Shown here: positions 44,509-53,690 of the stretch, piece after piece
Numbering within the stretch: the first letter of the stretch is position 1
Layout of the letters: each line of letters starts with the position of its first letter
Source of the DNA: Allobosea sp. BK604
GTDB taxonomy: Bacteria; Pseudomonadota; Alphaproteobacteria; Rhizobiales; Beijerinckiaceae
DNA: 64,000 nt
Reading direction: 5' to 3'
Assembly (NCBI RefSeq): GCF_004341515.1
Contig: NZ_SLZF01000007.1
Location: 248,001-312,000 of the forward strand
Notes under the pieces: generated by a model
Told to the model about the DNA's origin: nothing
Database searches by the model: none
What the model saw: only the letters and a program-made list of their open reading frames with translations
Program-made: the position numbers and the translations under genes

Positions 44509-45282
44509 TCAGCGCTCGACGAAGGCCTTCTCGATGACGAAATGGCCGGGCTGCGCGTTGCTGCCCTCGCGGAATTCATGCCCCTTCAGCCAGGTCGTCA
44601 TGTCCGCCAGCATGGCCGGGCTGCCGCAGAGCATGAAGCGGTCGCGGCTGAGATCGATCGCCGGCAGGCCGATATCATCGGGCAATTGCCCGGTCTCGAA
44701 GGCGTGGGTGATGCGGCCGCGATTGCGGAATTCCTCGCGCGTCACCAGCGGGTAGTAGATCAGCTGGTTCGCGACCAGTTCGCCGATGAACTCGTCCTGC
44801 GGCAGGACCTCGGTGATCAGCTCCTGATAGGCCAGCTCCGCCTTGAAGCGGCAGCCATGCACGAGCACGACCTTGCTGAAGCGCTCATAGGTCTCCGGGT
44901 CCTTGATCACGCTCAGGAACGGAGCGAGCCCGGTGCCGGTGCCGAGCAGGTAGAGCGTCTCGCCGGGCTCGAGCGCGTTATGGACGAGCGTGCCGGTGGG
45001 CTTGCGGCCGACGAGGATCTGGTCGCCGGACTTGAGGTGCTGCAGCCGGGAGGTCAGCGGACCCTGCGCTACCTTGATGCTGAAGAACTCGAGCTGCTCC
45101 TCGTAATTGGAGCTCGCCATGCTGTAGGCCCGCAGCAACGGGCGGCCCTCGACCTCCAACCCGATCATCGTGAACTGGCCGTTGAGGAAGCGGAAGCCGG
45201 GATCGCGCGTCGTCTTGAAACTGAACAGGTTGTCGGTCCAGTGGTGGACGTCCAGCACGGTCTCGGTATTCAGGTTGCTCAT
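44509..45282 (-). CDS. fpr: Ferredoxin-NADP+ reductase
   Basis: 257 residues, the length of bacterial Fpr. FAD-binding RAYSMAS, NADP-binding GTGTGLAPFLS, CGSPAML, and the diagnostic C-terminal end FVIEKAFVER. It transfers electrons between NADPH and ferredoxin or flavodoxin in the cytoplasm, for oxidative-stress defence and iron-sulfur or P450-type reactions. It stands alone on the minus strand with a long upstream region. Confidence 0.94.
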   Translation of the reverse strand: MSNLNTETVLDVHHWTDNLFSFKTTRDPGFRFLNGQFTMIGLEVEGRPLLRAYSMASSNYEEQLEFFSIKVAQGPLTSRLQHLKSGDQILVGRKPTGTLVHNALEPGETLYLLGTGTGLAPFLSVIKDPETYERFSKVVLVHGCRFKAELAYQELITEVLPQDEFIGELVANQLIYYPLVTREEFRNRGRITHAFETGQLPDDIGLPAIDLSRDRFMLCGSPAMLADMTTWLKGHEFREGSNAQPGHFVIEKAFVER

Positions 45283-45393
45283 CGCAGGTCCGTCATCTGT
45301 ACCGCGCCAACAGCTCGTCGTCGCGCCGGAGCGCGTCCGATCGATGCTGGCGCGGGGAGGGAAGGCGCCGGGCGGCCGATCACGGCCATCTGC

Positions 45394-45417
45394 CTGGACG
45401 GCGGGGGAGCCGTCCAG
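45394..45417 (-). promoter_or_regulatory. Leader hairpin upstream of fpr
   Basis: CTGGACGGC and GCCGTCCAG form a perfect 9-bp stem with a 6-base loop, 112 bases upstream of the fpr start. An AT-rich stretch just beyond it (45421-45440, read TATATTACATAGATAAT on the minus strand) is a plausible -10 region, so the hairpin would lie at the 5' end of the fpr transcript. Confidence 0.35.
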
Positions 45418-45522
45418 CGGATTATCTATGTAATATAGGGACTAATTCGTCAAACCGGCATGAGTGGTACACATGGCCGCATATGCGACGACGATGGACG
45501 GATCTTGAGTGACCCGGCAAGG

Positions 45523-45792
45523 CTAAGGGGAAAGGGCGGAGCGCCGCGCGATCTCGCGGCTGACGGCGTGCCAAAACACCCTGCTTTTTCGGTCGCGGCG
45601 TTGCCGGGCGAGGCGGGCGACCTGTTGCGCAACATCATGGGCTGAAGTTCCATGCTGCTCCAGCAAGATGCGTGCTTCCTCTTCCACGACGCATCTCCGG
45701 CGATATCGGTATTGCCGGAATTCGAGCGCCATTTCGGCGACGTTCAAAACGAACTGGAGGGTATCGAGTATCCCGGCCATCGAACCCTTCAT
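45523..45792 (-). CDS. Possible small protein of unknown function
   Basis: 89 residues from ATG 45792 (85 from ATG 45780). The N-terminus is a mildly hydrophobic helix (GILDTLQFVLNVAEMALEF), then an Arg-rich helical body. Codon third positions favour G/C, but less than in neighbouring genes, and the surrounding 45.44-45.98 kb is visibly more AT-rich than the window. I do not recognise it. It is the only candidate gene in a 700-base gap, and may be a recent or foreign insertion or a chance frame. Confidence 0.35.
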   Translation of the reverse strand: MKGSMAGILDTLQFVLNVAEMALEFRQYRYRRRCVVEEEARILLEQHGTSAHDVAQQVARLARQRRDRKSRVFWHAVSREIARRSALSP

Positions 45793-45936
45793 CCGCTAGG
45801 CAATCACGCGCAATCTCGCTGAAGTTGTAGGGCGAGGCAATGATGGCCGATCGATTAGCCAGCCGCATAAAATTCGCGCGTTGGCTGCCGGAAGAAAATG
45901 CGTTTCGAAGCGCTCTTGCGTCTTGGCGGAAATGCA

Positions 45937-45950
45937 GATTGTATAAAATC
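45937..45950. promoter_or_regulatory. Candidate operator of the Liv-operon GntR regulator
   Basis: GATTGTATAAAATC is a near-perfect dyad (GATT-N-TATA-N-AATC), 34 bases upstream of the regulator's ATG. Short TTGTATA-type dyads are common for FCD-class GntR proteins, so autoregulation is likely. Confidence 0.45.
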
Positions 45951-45983
45951 ATCTCCCACGAATGCTGAGATGGGGATGCCGGA

Positions 45984-46775
45984 ATGGTCTTTGGCGCGCC
46001 GACACCTGCAAAGAGCGAGATGCTCTCAGGCGAGGGAAAGCGCGTCGGCAAGGGCCTGCTGCACAAGACCATATCGGGCGCCACTGCGGCCGAACTGCGC
46101 CAGCGCATTCTCGATGGCGTTCTGCCTGCCGGGCTGGCCTTGCGCCAGGCTGCCCTCGCCGAGGAGTTCGGCATCAGCCGCATTCCCCTGCGCGAGGCCT
46201 TGCTCCAGCTCGAAGCCGAGGGCCTGGTCAGGATCGCCCCGCATCGCGGCGCGGTCGTTTCCGAAATCTCCAAAAAGGATGTGACCGAGGTCTTCGAGCT
46301 GCGCCTGCTGCTCGAGCCGCGGCTGCTGAAATGGTCGGCGCCGAAGCTCAGGCCGCAGAACTATGCGCGGCTGCGCGCCATCCTGGCCGAATACAGCGCC
46401 GAGCTGCGCTCCAACAATCCCAGCCGCTGGGGCGAGCTCAACACCGCCTTCCATTGCGAGCTCTACAGCCAGGCGGGACGCCCTCGCTCGCTCGCGATTT
46501 CCACCAATCTGATGCAGGAAAGCGACCGGCTGACCCGCATGCAGCTTGCCCTCACCGATGGGCGCGAGCGCGCCGAGATCGAGCATGCCACGCTCGTCGA
46601 CCTCTGCGAGGCCGGGCAGGTCGGCGGCGCGGTGACGCTGCTCAAGTCACATATCGAGAACGTCCAGCGGACCTTGCAGGCTTTCCTCGGAAGCCGTCGG
46701 CGGGCTCCGGCCGATGACGAGGCTCAAGCCGCCCAAGCCCATCGTTCAACCGACAATAAGGGGAACATGCGATGA
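45984..46775 (+). CDS. GntR-family regulator, FCD subfamily
   Basis: 263 residues. Winged helix at about 30-95 (RQAALAEEFGISRIPLREALLQLEAEGLV), FCD ligand domain at about 105-235 with the usual metal-binding Asp/His pattern. The C-terminal tail is low complexity. Its stop overlaps the first Liv transporter gene by ATGA, so regulator and transporter are one transcript. It probably senses the transported compound or a derivative. An ATG at 46020 is an alternative start. Confidence 0.88.
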   Translation: MVFGAPTPAKSEMLSGEGKRVGKGLLHKTISGATAAELRQRILDGVLPAGLALRQAALAEEFGISRIPLREALLQLEAEGLVRIAPHRGAVVSEISKKDVTEVFELRLLLEPRLLKWSAPKLRPQNYARLRAILAEYSAELRSNNPSRWGELNTAFHCELYSQAGRPRSLAISTNLMQESDRLTRMQLALTDGRERAEIEHATLVDLCEAGQVGGAVTLLKSHIENVQRTLQAFLGSRRRAPADDEAQAAQAHRSTDNKGNMR

Positions 46776-47983
46776 CTATCCTGACCAGGCCCATTTCCCG
46801 CCGTTCGGCCCTGAAGGCCGGCTCGGCCGCCCTGCTCACGCTCGGCATGCCCTCGATCCTGCGGGCGCAGTCCGAGCCGCTGCGGCTCGGCGTGCTGACG
46901 CCGCTGACCGGCGCCGGTGGCTTCGACGGGCCGCGCATGCTCAAGGCGATGCAGGCCGTGGCCGAGGAGATCAACAGCGCCGGCGGGCTGCTCGGCAAGA
47001 AGATCGAGCTCGTCGTCGAGGATGACCAGACCAATCCGGAAGCGGCCGTCCGCGCCGCCCGCAAGCTGATCGACGTCAACCGCGTGCCGGTGATCATGGG
47101 CACCTGGGCCTCGGCCGTGACGACCGCGGTCGCGCCGGTCTGCTGGGAGAGCAAGACCTTCCTGACGACGGTCTCGGGCGCCGACACCATCACCCAGCTG
47201 CCGCATCAGGGCTACCTGATCCGGACCCAGCCGAACAACGCGCTCCAGGCGGCCAAGCATGGCGAGTTCATGCTCGGGCTCGGCTGCAAGCGCATCCACA
47301 TCATGTCGATCCAGTCGCCCTTCGCGGCGCCGACCCAGGCCAAGCTGAAGGAGACCGTGGAGAAGGCCGGCGCCGCCATGGCCGGCAGCCTGATCTACGA
47401 GAAGGACAAGACGACCTATCGTTCCGAGGTCGATCAGGCGCTGCGGACCAAGCCGGACATCATCTATGTCAACGGCTATGCGCCCGATGTCAGCGTCATC
47501 CTGCGCGACCTCTACCGCGCCGGCTTCACCGGCCCGCGCTTCGCGCAATCCTATTCCGTCACCAGCAAGGTGCTGGAGGCGCTGCCGCAGGAGGTCAGCG
47601 AGGGCGTCTACACCGTCGCCCCTTCCGCCGACATCGAGTCGCCGGCCTTCAGCCTCGCCGCCAAGCGGCTGAAGATCGACGCGCCCGATTCCTACGAGAC
47701 CCAGGCGACCGACTGGATCAGCCTGGTCTCCCTCGCCATCGCCAAGGCCAAGCAGGCCGACGGCACCGCGCTCAAGGACACCGTGCGCAAGATCTCGCAG
47801 GGCTCGGGCGAGAAGGTCTACTCCGCCGTCGATGGCCTCAAGGCGATCGCGGCCGGCAAGGAGATCAATTACGAGGGCTCCAGTGGCCCCTGCGACTTCA
47901 ACGAGATCGGCGACATCATCGACTGCAAGTTCCGCTTCCAGCTTGTCGAGAAGGGCCAGTTCAAGTTCATCAAGGTCGCCTGA
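46772..47983 (+). CDS. Branched-chain amino acid-type ABC substrate-binding protein
   Basis: 403 residues. Signal peptide with a Tat-like SRRSALKAGSAALL motif. Periplasmic-binding protein type 1 fold: LRLGVLTPLTGAGGFDGPRM, AVAEEINSAGGLLGKKIELVVEDDQTNPE, and PVIMGTWASAVTTAV. Liv-type binding proteins take amino acids but also aromatic acids, amides and urea. The substrate is not deducible. Followed by a hairpin before the ATPase genes, which would favour higher expression of this protein. Confidence 0.9.
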   Translation: MTILTRPISRRSALKAGSAALLTLGMPSILRAQSEPLRLGVLTPLTGAGGFDGPRMLKAMQAVAEEINSAGGLLGKKIELVVEDDQTNPEAAVRAARKLIDVNRVPVIMGTWASAVTTAVAPVCWESKTFLTTVSGADTITQLPHQGYLIRTQPNNALQAAKHGEFMLGLGCKRIHIMSIQSPFAAPTQAKLKETVEKAGAAMAGSLIYEKDKTTYRSEVDQALRTKPDIIYVNGYAPDVSVILRDLYRAGFTGPRFAQSYSVTSKVLEALPQEVSEGVYTVAPSADIESPAFSLAAKRLKIDAPDSYETQATDWISLVSLAIAKAKQADGTALKDTVRKISQGSGEKVYSAVDGLKAIAAGKEINYEGSSGPCDFNEIGDIIDCKFRFQLVEKGQFKFIKVA

Positions 47984-48010
47984 GCGCACCTGCTTCCCTT
48001 CGCAACTTCC

Positions 48011-48032
48011 CGGGAGCGCACCCGCGCTCCCG
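48011..48032 (+). terminator. Intra-operon hairpin after the binding-protein gene
   Basis: CGGGAGCGC (48011-48019) and GCGCTCCCG (48024-48032) form a 9-bp stem with a 4-base loop, 28 bases after the stop and 23 bases before livG. No T-run. It probably stabilises the upstream message or acts as a partial terminator. Confidence 0.5.
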
Positions 48033-48055
48033 CCTCCGCTTTCTCGTGAGGTGAG

Positions 48056-48817
48056 ATGTCCCTGCTGGAAGTCCGCGGCGTCACGCGCAGCTTCTATGGC
48101 GTGCACGCGCTCAACGGCGTCGATCTCGATGTCGAGCCCGGCCGGATCACCGGGCTGATCGGCCCGAACGGCGCCGGCAAGACGACGCTGTTCAACTGCA
48201 TTTCCGGGCTGGTCCCTGCCGATGGCGGGACGATCCGCTTCGGCGGCACCGATATCACCCGCCTCAGGCCGGATCAGGTCACGCGCCAGGGCCTGGTCAA
48301 GACCTTCCAGATCGCGCGCGGCTTCCCGCGCCTCACGGTCCTGGAGAACCTGCTGCTCTACGCGCCGGACCAGCCGGGCGAGCATGTCGGCGCGGCGCTG
48401 CTGCGCTCGAAGGCGTCGCTTGCCCGCGAGCGCCAGATCATGGAGCAGGCGACCGGGATCGCCGCCATGCTCAACCTCACCCGCGTGCTCAACGACAAGG
48501 CCTCCGACCTCTCCGGCGGGCAGAAGAAGCTGCTCGAGATCGGCCGCGCCCTGATGAGCGATCCCAAGCTGATCCTGCTCGACGAGCCCGCCGCTGGCGT
48601 CAACCCGACACTGGTCCGCGAGATCGGCGAGAAGCTGCGCGAGATCGTGGCGCGCGGCGTCACCCTGCTCCTGATCGAACACCAGATGGATATGATCGCC
48701 CGCCTCTGCGACCACGTCATCGTCATGGCCGAGGGCCGGCGCCTGCTCGAAGGAACCTTCGAGGAGGTCGCCAGCAACCACGAGGTCCAGCAGGCCTATA
48801 TGGGGCGCCGCGCATGA
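48056..48817 (+). CDS. livG: Liv-type ABC ATPase LivG
   Basis: 253 residues. Walker A GPNGAGKT, TFQIARGFPRLTVLENLLL, signature LSGGQKKLLEIGRAL, Walker B LILLDEPAAGVNP, and the LivG-type ending GTFEEVASNHEVQQAYMG. GTGAGGTGAG precedes the ATG. It overlaps livF by ATGA. Confidence 0.93.
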   Translation: MSLLEVRGVTRSFYGVHALNGVDLDVEPGRITGLIGPNGAGKTTLFNCISGLVPADGGTIRFGGTDITRLRPDQVTRQGLVKTFQIARGFPRLTVLENLLLYAPDQPGEHVGAALLRSKASLARERQIMEQATGIAAMLNLTRVLNDKASDLSGGQKKLLEIGRALMSDPKLILLDEPAAGVNPTLVREIGEKLREIVARGVTLLLIEHQMDMIARLCDHVIVMAEGRRLLEGTFEEVASNHEVQQAYMGRRA

Positions 48818-49521
48818 GCGTGCTCAGCGTCTCCGGCCTCGTTGCCGGCTATTCCGCCGCCGACGAGATCCTCAAGCAGGTCGGCTTCGAGCTCCAGGCC
48901 GGCGAGATCGCCTGCATCATCGGTCCGAACGGCGCCGGCAAGTCGACCTTGCTCAAGGCCATCGCCGGATTGGTGAAGTCCTCGAAGGGCTCGGTCGTGC
49001 TCAATGGCGAGCCGATCAATGGCCGCGCCCCGCGCGAGATCACGCGGCTCGGCCTCGCCTATGTGCCGCAGGAGCACAATGTCTTCCCGAGCATGACCAT
49101 CGTCGAGAATCTCGAGATGGGCGGCTATGTCGAGCCCGGCCGCATCGCCGCGCGCATGGACAATGTCATGCAGCGCTTCCCCGTGCTGCAGCGCAAGCGC
49201 AGCCAGGCGGCGCGCACGCTCTCTGGCGGCGAGCGCCAGATCCTCGCCATGGGCATGGCGCTGATGGTCGAGCCCAAGGTGCTCCTGCTCGACGAGCCCT
49301 CGGCCGGCCTCTCGCCAGTGGCGGCGCATCGGCTCTTCGAGGACATCCGCGCCATCAACCGCGAGGGCGTCGCCATCGCGCTGGTCGAGCAGAATGCGAG
49401 CGATGCGCTCGATATCTCCGACCGCGCCTACATCCTCGTCGATGGCCGCAACCACCGCACCGGTATCGCCAGCGACATCGCCAATGACGCCGAGATCCGG
49501 CGCGTCTTCCTGGGAGGCTGA
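48814..49521 (+). CDS. livF: Liv-type ABC ATPase LivF
   Basis: 235 residues. Walker A GPNGAGKS, YVPQEHNVFPSMTIVENL, signature LSGGERQILAMGMAL, Walker B VLLLDEPSAGLSP, and a LivF-type end (AEIRRVFLGG). Pairs with LivG to drive import. Six bases separate it from livH. Confidence 0.93.
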   Translation: MSVLSVSGLVAGYSAADEILKQVGFELQAGEIACIIGPNGAGKSTLLKAIAGLVKSSKGSVVLNGEPINGRAPREITRLGLAYVPQEHNVFPSMTIVENLEMGGYVEPGRIAARMDNVMQRFPVLQRKRSQAARTLSGGERQILAMGMALMVEPKVLLLDEPSAGLSPVAAHRLFEDIRAINREGVAIALVEQNASDALDISDRAYILVDGRNHRTGIASDIANDAEIRRVFLGG

Positions 49522-49527
49522 GGACGC

Positions 49528-50403
49528 ATGTCGCCCTTTCTCGCCGAGTTCCTGCAGCTCATCCTCAACGGCGTCATGGCCGGCACGATCCTGGCCGTGC
49601 CGGCGATCGGCCTGACCGCCATGTTCGCCGTGCTGCGCTTCCCGAATTTCGCGCTCGCCTCGCATGCGACGGCGGGTGCCTTCGCCGGCTATGTCGCGAA
49701 TGTCACCTTCGGGCTGCCGCTGATCCCCTCGCTGTTCTTCGCCTTCCTGGTCGCGGGCGCGCTGGGCATCGCCAGCGACGAAATCGTGCTGAAGCCCTTC
49801 CGCGCCATGGGCGCGATCACCACCGCGATCGGCTCGATCGCGCTGACCATCGCGATCGAGAATCTCGTCCGTTTCTTCTTCGCCAACGAGCTGCGCGGCT
49901 ATGACCTGCCGATCGCCCGCGACTGGATCTTCGGTGGCGTCCGCGTCGGCCCGCAGCAGATGCAGAACCTCGCCGTCTCCGTCGTGGTCATGGCGCTGGT
50001 CTTCGCCTTCCTGACCTTCACCCGCATGGGCAAGGCGATGCGCGCCGTCGCCGACAACCCCGCGCTCGCCGACATCAAGGGCATCAATGCCGATACGGTG
50101 GCGCGGATCGTCTCGTTCGGCGGCATGGGATTGGCGGGCCTGGGAGGCATGCTGATCGGCCTCGACACCTCGATCGACCCGCTCACTGGCTTCCGCTCGA
50201 TGATGTCGATCTTCGCCGCGGCCGTTGTCGGCGGGCTCGGCAGCATTCCCGGCGCCGTGGTCGGCGCGCTCGTCATCGGCATCGGCGAGGAGCTCTGCCT
50301 GCTCGTGCTCTCGCCGAGCTATCGCAGCGCGGTCGGCTTCCTGGCTATCCTGCTCGTCCTGGTGCTGCGCCCGCGCGGCATCCTCGGCCAGCGCGCTTAC
50401 TAG
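49528..50403 (+). CDS. livH: Liv-type ABC permease LivH
   Basis: 291 residues with about eight hydrophobic helices. LivH features: the LNGVMAGTILAVPAIGLTAMF opening, EIVLKPFRAMG, and the cytoplasmic TRMGKAMRAVADNPALADIKGIN loop. The second half has GGLGSIPGAVVGALVIGIGEEL. Confidence 0.92.
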   Translation: MSPFLAEFLQLILNGVMAGTILAVPAIGLTAMFAVLRFPNFALASHATAGAFAGYVANVTFGLPLIPSLFFAFLVAGALGIASDEIVLKPFRAMGAITTAIGSIALTIAIENLVRFFFANELRGYDLPIARDWIFGGVRVGPQQMQNLAVSVVVMALVFAFLTFTRMGKAMRAVADNPALADIKGINADTVARIVSFGGMGLAGLGGMLIGLDTSIDPLTGFRSMMSIFAAAVVGGLGSIPGAVVGALVIGIGEELCLLVLSPSYRSAVGFLAILLVLVLRPRGILGQRAY

Positions 50404-50414
50404 GGGGCGACGAG

Positions 50415-51344
50415 ATGGAAAACTACCTCATCGCGATGTGCGTCACGGCCGGCGTCTATGCGCTGATGGCGCTCGGCATGAACATCATCTGGGGCATGGC
50501 CGGGCTGATCAATCTCGGCCTCGTCGGCTTCTTCGCGGTCGGCGCCTATACCTCGGCGCTGCTGACGGTGAAGCTCGGCTTCCCGATCGTCGTCGGCGTC
50601 ATCGCCGGCGGCATCACGGCGGCGCTCGTCGGCGTCGTCGTCTCGCTCGTCACGGCGCGATTGCGTGGCGACTATCTCGCCATCGTCACGCTTGGCTTCG
50701 CCGAGACGATCCGCGTCTTCGCCACCAACGAGATCTGGCTGACCAATGGCAGCGACGGTATTTCCGGCATTCCCGGTCCGTTTCGTGGCGATCTGACGCC
50801 GGTCCAGTTCAATTCGCTCTATCTCGCGATCATGGTCGCGGTGGTCACGATCGCCTTCGTGCTGGTCGAGCGCCTGAGCTATTCGCCCTTCGGCCGGGTG
50901 TTGCGCGCCATTCGCGACGACGAGCAGGTCGCCGCCGTCGCCGGCAAGCAGGTGCTTCTCTACAAGGTCCAGGCCTTCGCGCTCGGCAGTGTCGCGCTCG
51001 GTGTCGCCGGCGCGCTCTACGCCCACTACACCTCCTATATCGCGCCCGACATCTTCGTCCCGCTGCTGACGCTCTACATCAAGCTCGCGCTGCTTGCGGG
51101 CGGTGTCGGCAACAGCAAGGGCGCGGTGCTCGGCGCGGTCGTCGTGGTCTTCTTCCTGGAGAGCACGCGCTTCATCGTGCCGCTGATCCCCTATATCTCG
51201 CCGGTCCAGGGCGCTGCCCTGCGCGAGCTCATCGTCAGCGTCTCGCTTCTCGTCATCCTGCGCTTCCGGGCGCGCGGACTCCTGCCGGAGGCGCGCTCGC
51301 ATCTGGTCGTGCCGGCGGCTCTTCCCGCGCCGGCTCGCGGCTAG
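50415..51344 (+). CDS. livM: Liv-type ABC permease LivM
   Basis: 309 residues. Features: the MALGMNIIWGMAGLINLGLVGFFAVGAY opening shortened here by rule, LRGDYLAIVTLGFAE, SPFGRVLRAIRDDEQVAAVAGK, and LAGGVGNSKGAVLGAVVVV. Completes the five-protein importer. The stop codon abuts the dispersed repeat that follows. Confidence 0.92.
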   Translation: MENYLIAMCVTAGVYALMALGMNIIWGMAGLINLGLVGFFAVGAYTSALLTVKLGFPIVVGVIAGGITAALVGVVVSLVTARLRGDYLAIVTLGFAETIRVFATNEIWLTNGSDGISGIPGPFRGDLTPVQFNSLYLAIMVAVVTIAFVLVERLSYSPFGRVLRAIRDDEQVAAVAGKQVLLYKVQAFALGSVALGVAGALYAHYTSYIAPDIFVPLLTLYIKLALLAGGVGNSKGAVLGAVVVVFFLESTRFIVPLIPYISPVQGAALRELIVSVSLLVILRFRARGLLPEARSHLVVPAALPAPARG

Positions 51345-51440
51345 ATCATCGGGCCGGATATCCGATCCGGCCCGATGATCCAGCACTTTGAATCTGCATC
51401 GGCTCTCTCCAAAAACCGCAATCCACTGTTGGGCCGATGC
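51344..51440. repeat. Dispersed repeat, copy 1 (reverse orientation)
   Basis: A 16-bp perfect inverted repeat (GATCATCGGGCCGGAT at 51344-51359, complement at 51365-51380, loop 5) is followed by a ~60-base segment. Its reverse complement contains AGTGGATTGCGGTTTTTGG and a GCATCGGC/GCCGATGC pair. The same order of parts occurs in direct orientation at 56429-56527. The strong hairpin directly after livM also serves as a likely terminator. Confidence 0.75.
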
Positions 51441-51474
51441 CCTAGCCCAAACCGGCCAACCCTGAGGTCCCAAC

Positions 51475-51972
51475 ATGTCGAACCAGAAGCATCCGATCAC
51501 CGCCGAGGCGATCGCCAAGGTTGCCGAGCTCGTCGCGACCGCCCAGCCGGCCGTGGCCTACAAGGCGATCGATGACCTGGCCCAGCACGTCTTCGGCCAT
51601 TTGCTGCTGACGATCCTGGCCTATCGGCCCGAGACCGTCGAGGTTGAGCGGCTCTATTCGAGCAACGAGACCGCCTATCCGGTCGGTGGCCGCAAGCCGA
51701 AGAAGGGCACCGCCTGGGGCGCGCATGTGCTCGACAAGGGCCAGTTCCACATTTCGCACAATGCCGAGGACATCAAGGCGACCTTCTTCGACCATGAGCT
51801 GATCGCCAGCCTCGGCATCAGCGGCATGATCAATATCCCGCTCGTGCTGAGCGGCCGCTGTGTCGGCACGCTCAACATCTCGAATGTCGCCGGCCATTTC
51901 GGCGAGGCCGACTTCCCGACCGCGCGCATCCTGGCGGCGCTCGCCCTGCCGCTCGTGCTCAGCCAGGCCTGA
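51475..51972 (+). CDS. GAF-domain protein
   Basis: 165 residues, one GAF domain (DLAQHVFGHLLLTILAYRPETVEVERLYSS opening region, HISHNAEDIKATFFDHELIASLGISGMINIPLVL, CVGTLNI). No output domain, so it is either a ligand-binding accessory or, as in some GAF-only enzymes, acts on small molecules. A single Cys lies in the GRCVGTLN strand. It follows the Liv operon after the repeat and may be related to its substrate. Function unknown. Confidence 0.8.
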   Translation: MSNQKHPITAEAIAKVAELVATAQPAVAYKAIDDLAQHVFGHLLLTILAYRPETVEVERLYSSNETAYPVGGRKPKKGTAWGAHVLDKGQFHISHNAEDIKATFFDHELIASLGISGMINIPLVLSGRCVGTLNISNVAGHFGEADFPTARILAALALPLVLSQA

Positions 51973-51996
51973 GACGGCGTCGAGGCGGCACCTGCC

Positions 51997-53583
51997 TTAC
52001 AGCGCTTTCCGGGCCTCGATCATTGTGCGAGCTCCCTCGCGCAAGCCGGCCCGGGACGCGTCGCGCGAATAGAACATGTGGCCGCCGGGAAAGAGCGCGA
52101 GCTTCACGCGTTCGGGATCGCCGAGGGCAGGCAGCTGGTCGAGCAGCAGCTTGCTCTCGAAATAGGGCGTGACGAAATCGGTGAAGCCATGCGCTACGAT
52201 GACGTCGAGGCGCGGATCGAGCGCCAGGGCGCTGCGCAGCTCGCGCATGGATTCGCGGTCGCCCCGGCCCTGGCCGTAGCTCCAGCGCCGGCCGACCTCC
52301 TCGTTGAGCAGGAAATAGCGCCCGTCCGGCCGCCAGTTCAGGTCGCTCGCATAGTGGCTGAGCATGGCGCTGGTCAGCGGCGCAGTGATCGCTTCGAGCA
52401 CCGCATCGGGTGCACGGCTGCGGGCGGCCTCGGGATCGGGATCGAGCGCGGCGACATTGCCGTCATAGGGGCTGCCGACGACGCCCTTGCCGCGGTCGCG
52501 CTCGCGCAGGAAGGTCGCCATGTCGATCTTGCCGCCCATGCGTTCCACCAGCCCGCGGTCGAGTCCGGTCAGCGCCGAAACCCGGTCGGCCATGCGCCTG
52601 ACGGCGTCGCGGTCCCGCGGCCCTTTGAGAAGATCGGCGAGATATTCGCCGGAGGCGTAGGTCTCGGACTCGGCGAGCGCCTGACGCGTAAGCTTGCCCT
52701 CGCGCTCCAGCTTGGCTGCAGCCATCGCGGGCAGCGACACCACCCAGCGCAACGGCGAGCCGCTGGCATCGCGCTGATAGGTGAAGTCGAGCACCGGGGA
52801 GAGCATCACCATGCCGGAGATGCCGACACCGTCGCTGGTCTGCAGCTCGCTGGCGATCTTGGGCGCGCGGAAGCCGCCATAGCTCTCGCCGACGAGAAAC
52901 TTTGGCGAGGCGAGGCGGTCGTTCTGCCGCAGCCAGTTGGAGACGAAGCGCGACAGCGATTTGTAGTCGCCCTCGACCGACCAGAGCAGCCCGCGCGCAT
53001 CGTCATTGCCGGGCGCGAAGCGGCTGAAGCCGGTACCAACCGGGTCGATGAAGACGAGATCGGTGAAGTCGAGCCAGGTATCGGCATTGTCGACGAGCAC
53101 GGGCGGCATCGAGGGCGTGTCGCCCTGCCGGCCGAAGGGCAGGCGCTTCGGACCCATCAGGCCGAGATTGAGATAGGCCGAGGCGGCGCCCGGCCCGCCA
53201 TTGACGGCGAAGGTGACGGGACGTGCCGAAGCCGGAGCGCCCTGCTCGCGGTCGAGCACATAGGCGACATAGGCGATCTCGGCGAGCGTCCGCCCGGACT
53301 GGTCGCGCACCGGCAGCGAGCCGGCTGTGGCCGTATAGCGCAAGGTGCGGCCGGGAAGGGCAGTCTCATGATGCGTGACCGAGGGCGCCGGCAGGGCCTG
53401 GCCCTGCGGCGCCGCGGGACGTGAATCCTGTCGCGCGTCCTGTCCGCGCTCCTGGCCCGAGCCGGGCCGCGACGGTCCGGCCTCCTGCGACCAGCTCGGG
53501 TCGATGGCGGCAACGGCCGTCAGGACGAATAGCCCGGCGAGCAGAAATGCCGAAAGTGCGCGAAATCGCATGGTCAGCCTCAA
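51997..53583 (-). CDS. Secreted serine carboxypeptidase, S10 family
   Basis: 528 residues. Signal peptide at about 1-27, then a Gln/Arg/Pro-rich linker to about 70. S10 motifs: NGGPGAAS oxyanion region (128-135), nucleophile Ser234 in GESYGG, Asp in DVIVAHGFTDFVTPY and His in FPGGHMFY. It should remove C-terminal residues from peptides in the periplasm or outside. It lies beside an M20 dipeptidase on the same strand, which suggests joint use of peptides. Confidence 0.9.
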   Translation of the reverse strand: MRLTMRFRALSAFLLAGLFVLTAVAAIDPSWSQEAGPSRPGSGQERGQDARQDSRPAAPQGQALPAPSVTHHETALPGRTLRYTATAGSLPVRDQSGRTLAEIAYVAYVLDREQGAPASARPVTFAVNGGPGAASAYLNLGLMGPKRLPFGRQGDTPSMPPVLVDNADTWLDFTDLVFIDPVGTGFSRFAPGNDDARGLLWSVEGDYKSLSRFVSNWLRQNDRLASPKFLVGESYGGFRAPKIASELQTSDGVGISGMVMLSPVLDFTYQRDASGSPLRWVVSLPAMAAAKLEREGKLTRQALAESETYASGEYLADLLKGPRDRDAVRRMADRVSALTGLDRGLVERMGGKIDMATFLRERDRGKGVVGSPYDGNVAALDPDPEAARSRAPDAVLEAITAPLTSAMLSHYASDLNWRPDGRYFLLNEEVGRRWSYGQGRGDRESMRELRSALALDPRLDVIVAHGFTDFVTPYFESKLLLDQLPALGDPERVKLALFPGGHMFYSRDASRAGLREGARTMIEARKAL

Positions 53584-53690
53584 TGATCGGTCGGTTCAGC
53601 GAAACCTACCCTGCCAACGAGGCGGAACTGGACAAACATCCCATCACGAAGCCGTCAGCACTTGGCTTACGCCGGATCCGGGCTTCCCGC

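Noticed and set aside
45635..46273. 212-codon minus-strand frame opposite the GntR gene
   Set aside because: It runs antisense to a clear GntR winged-helix domain and shows Ser/Arg/Ala shadow composition.
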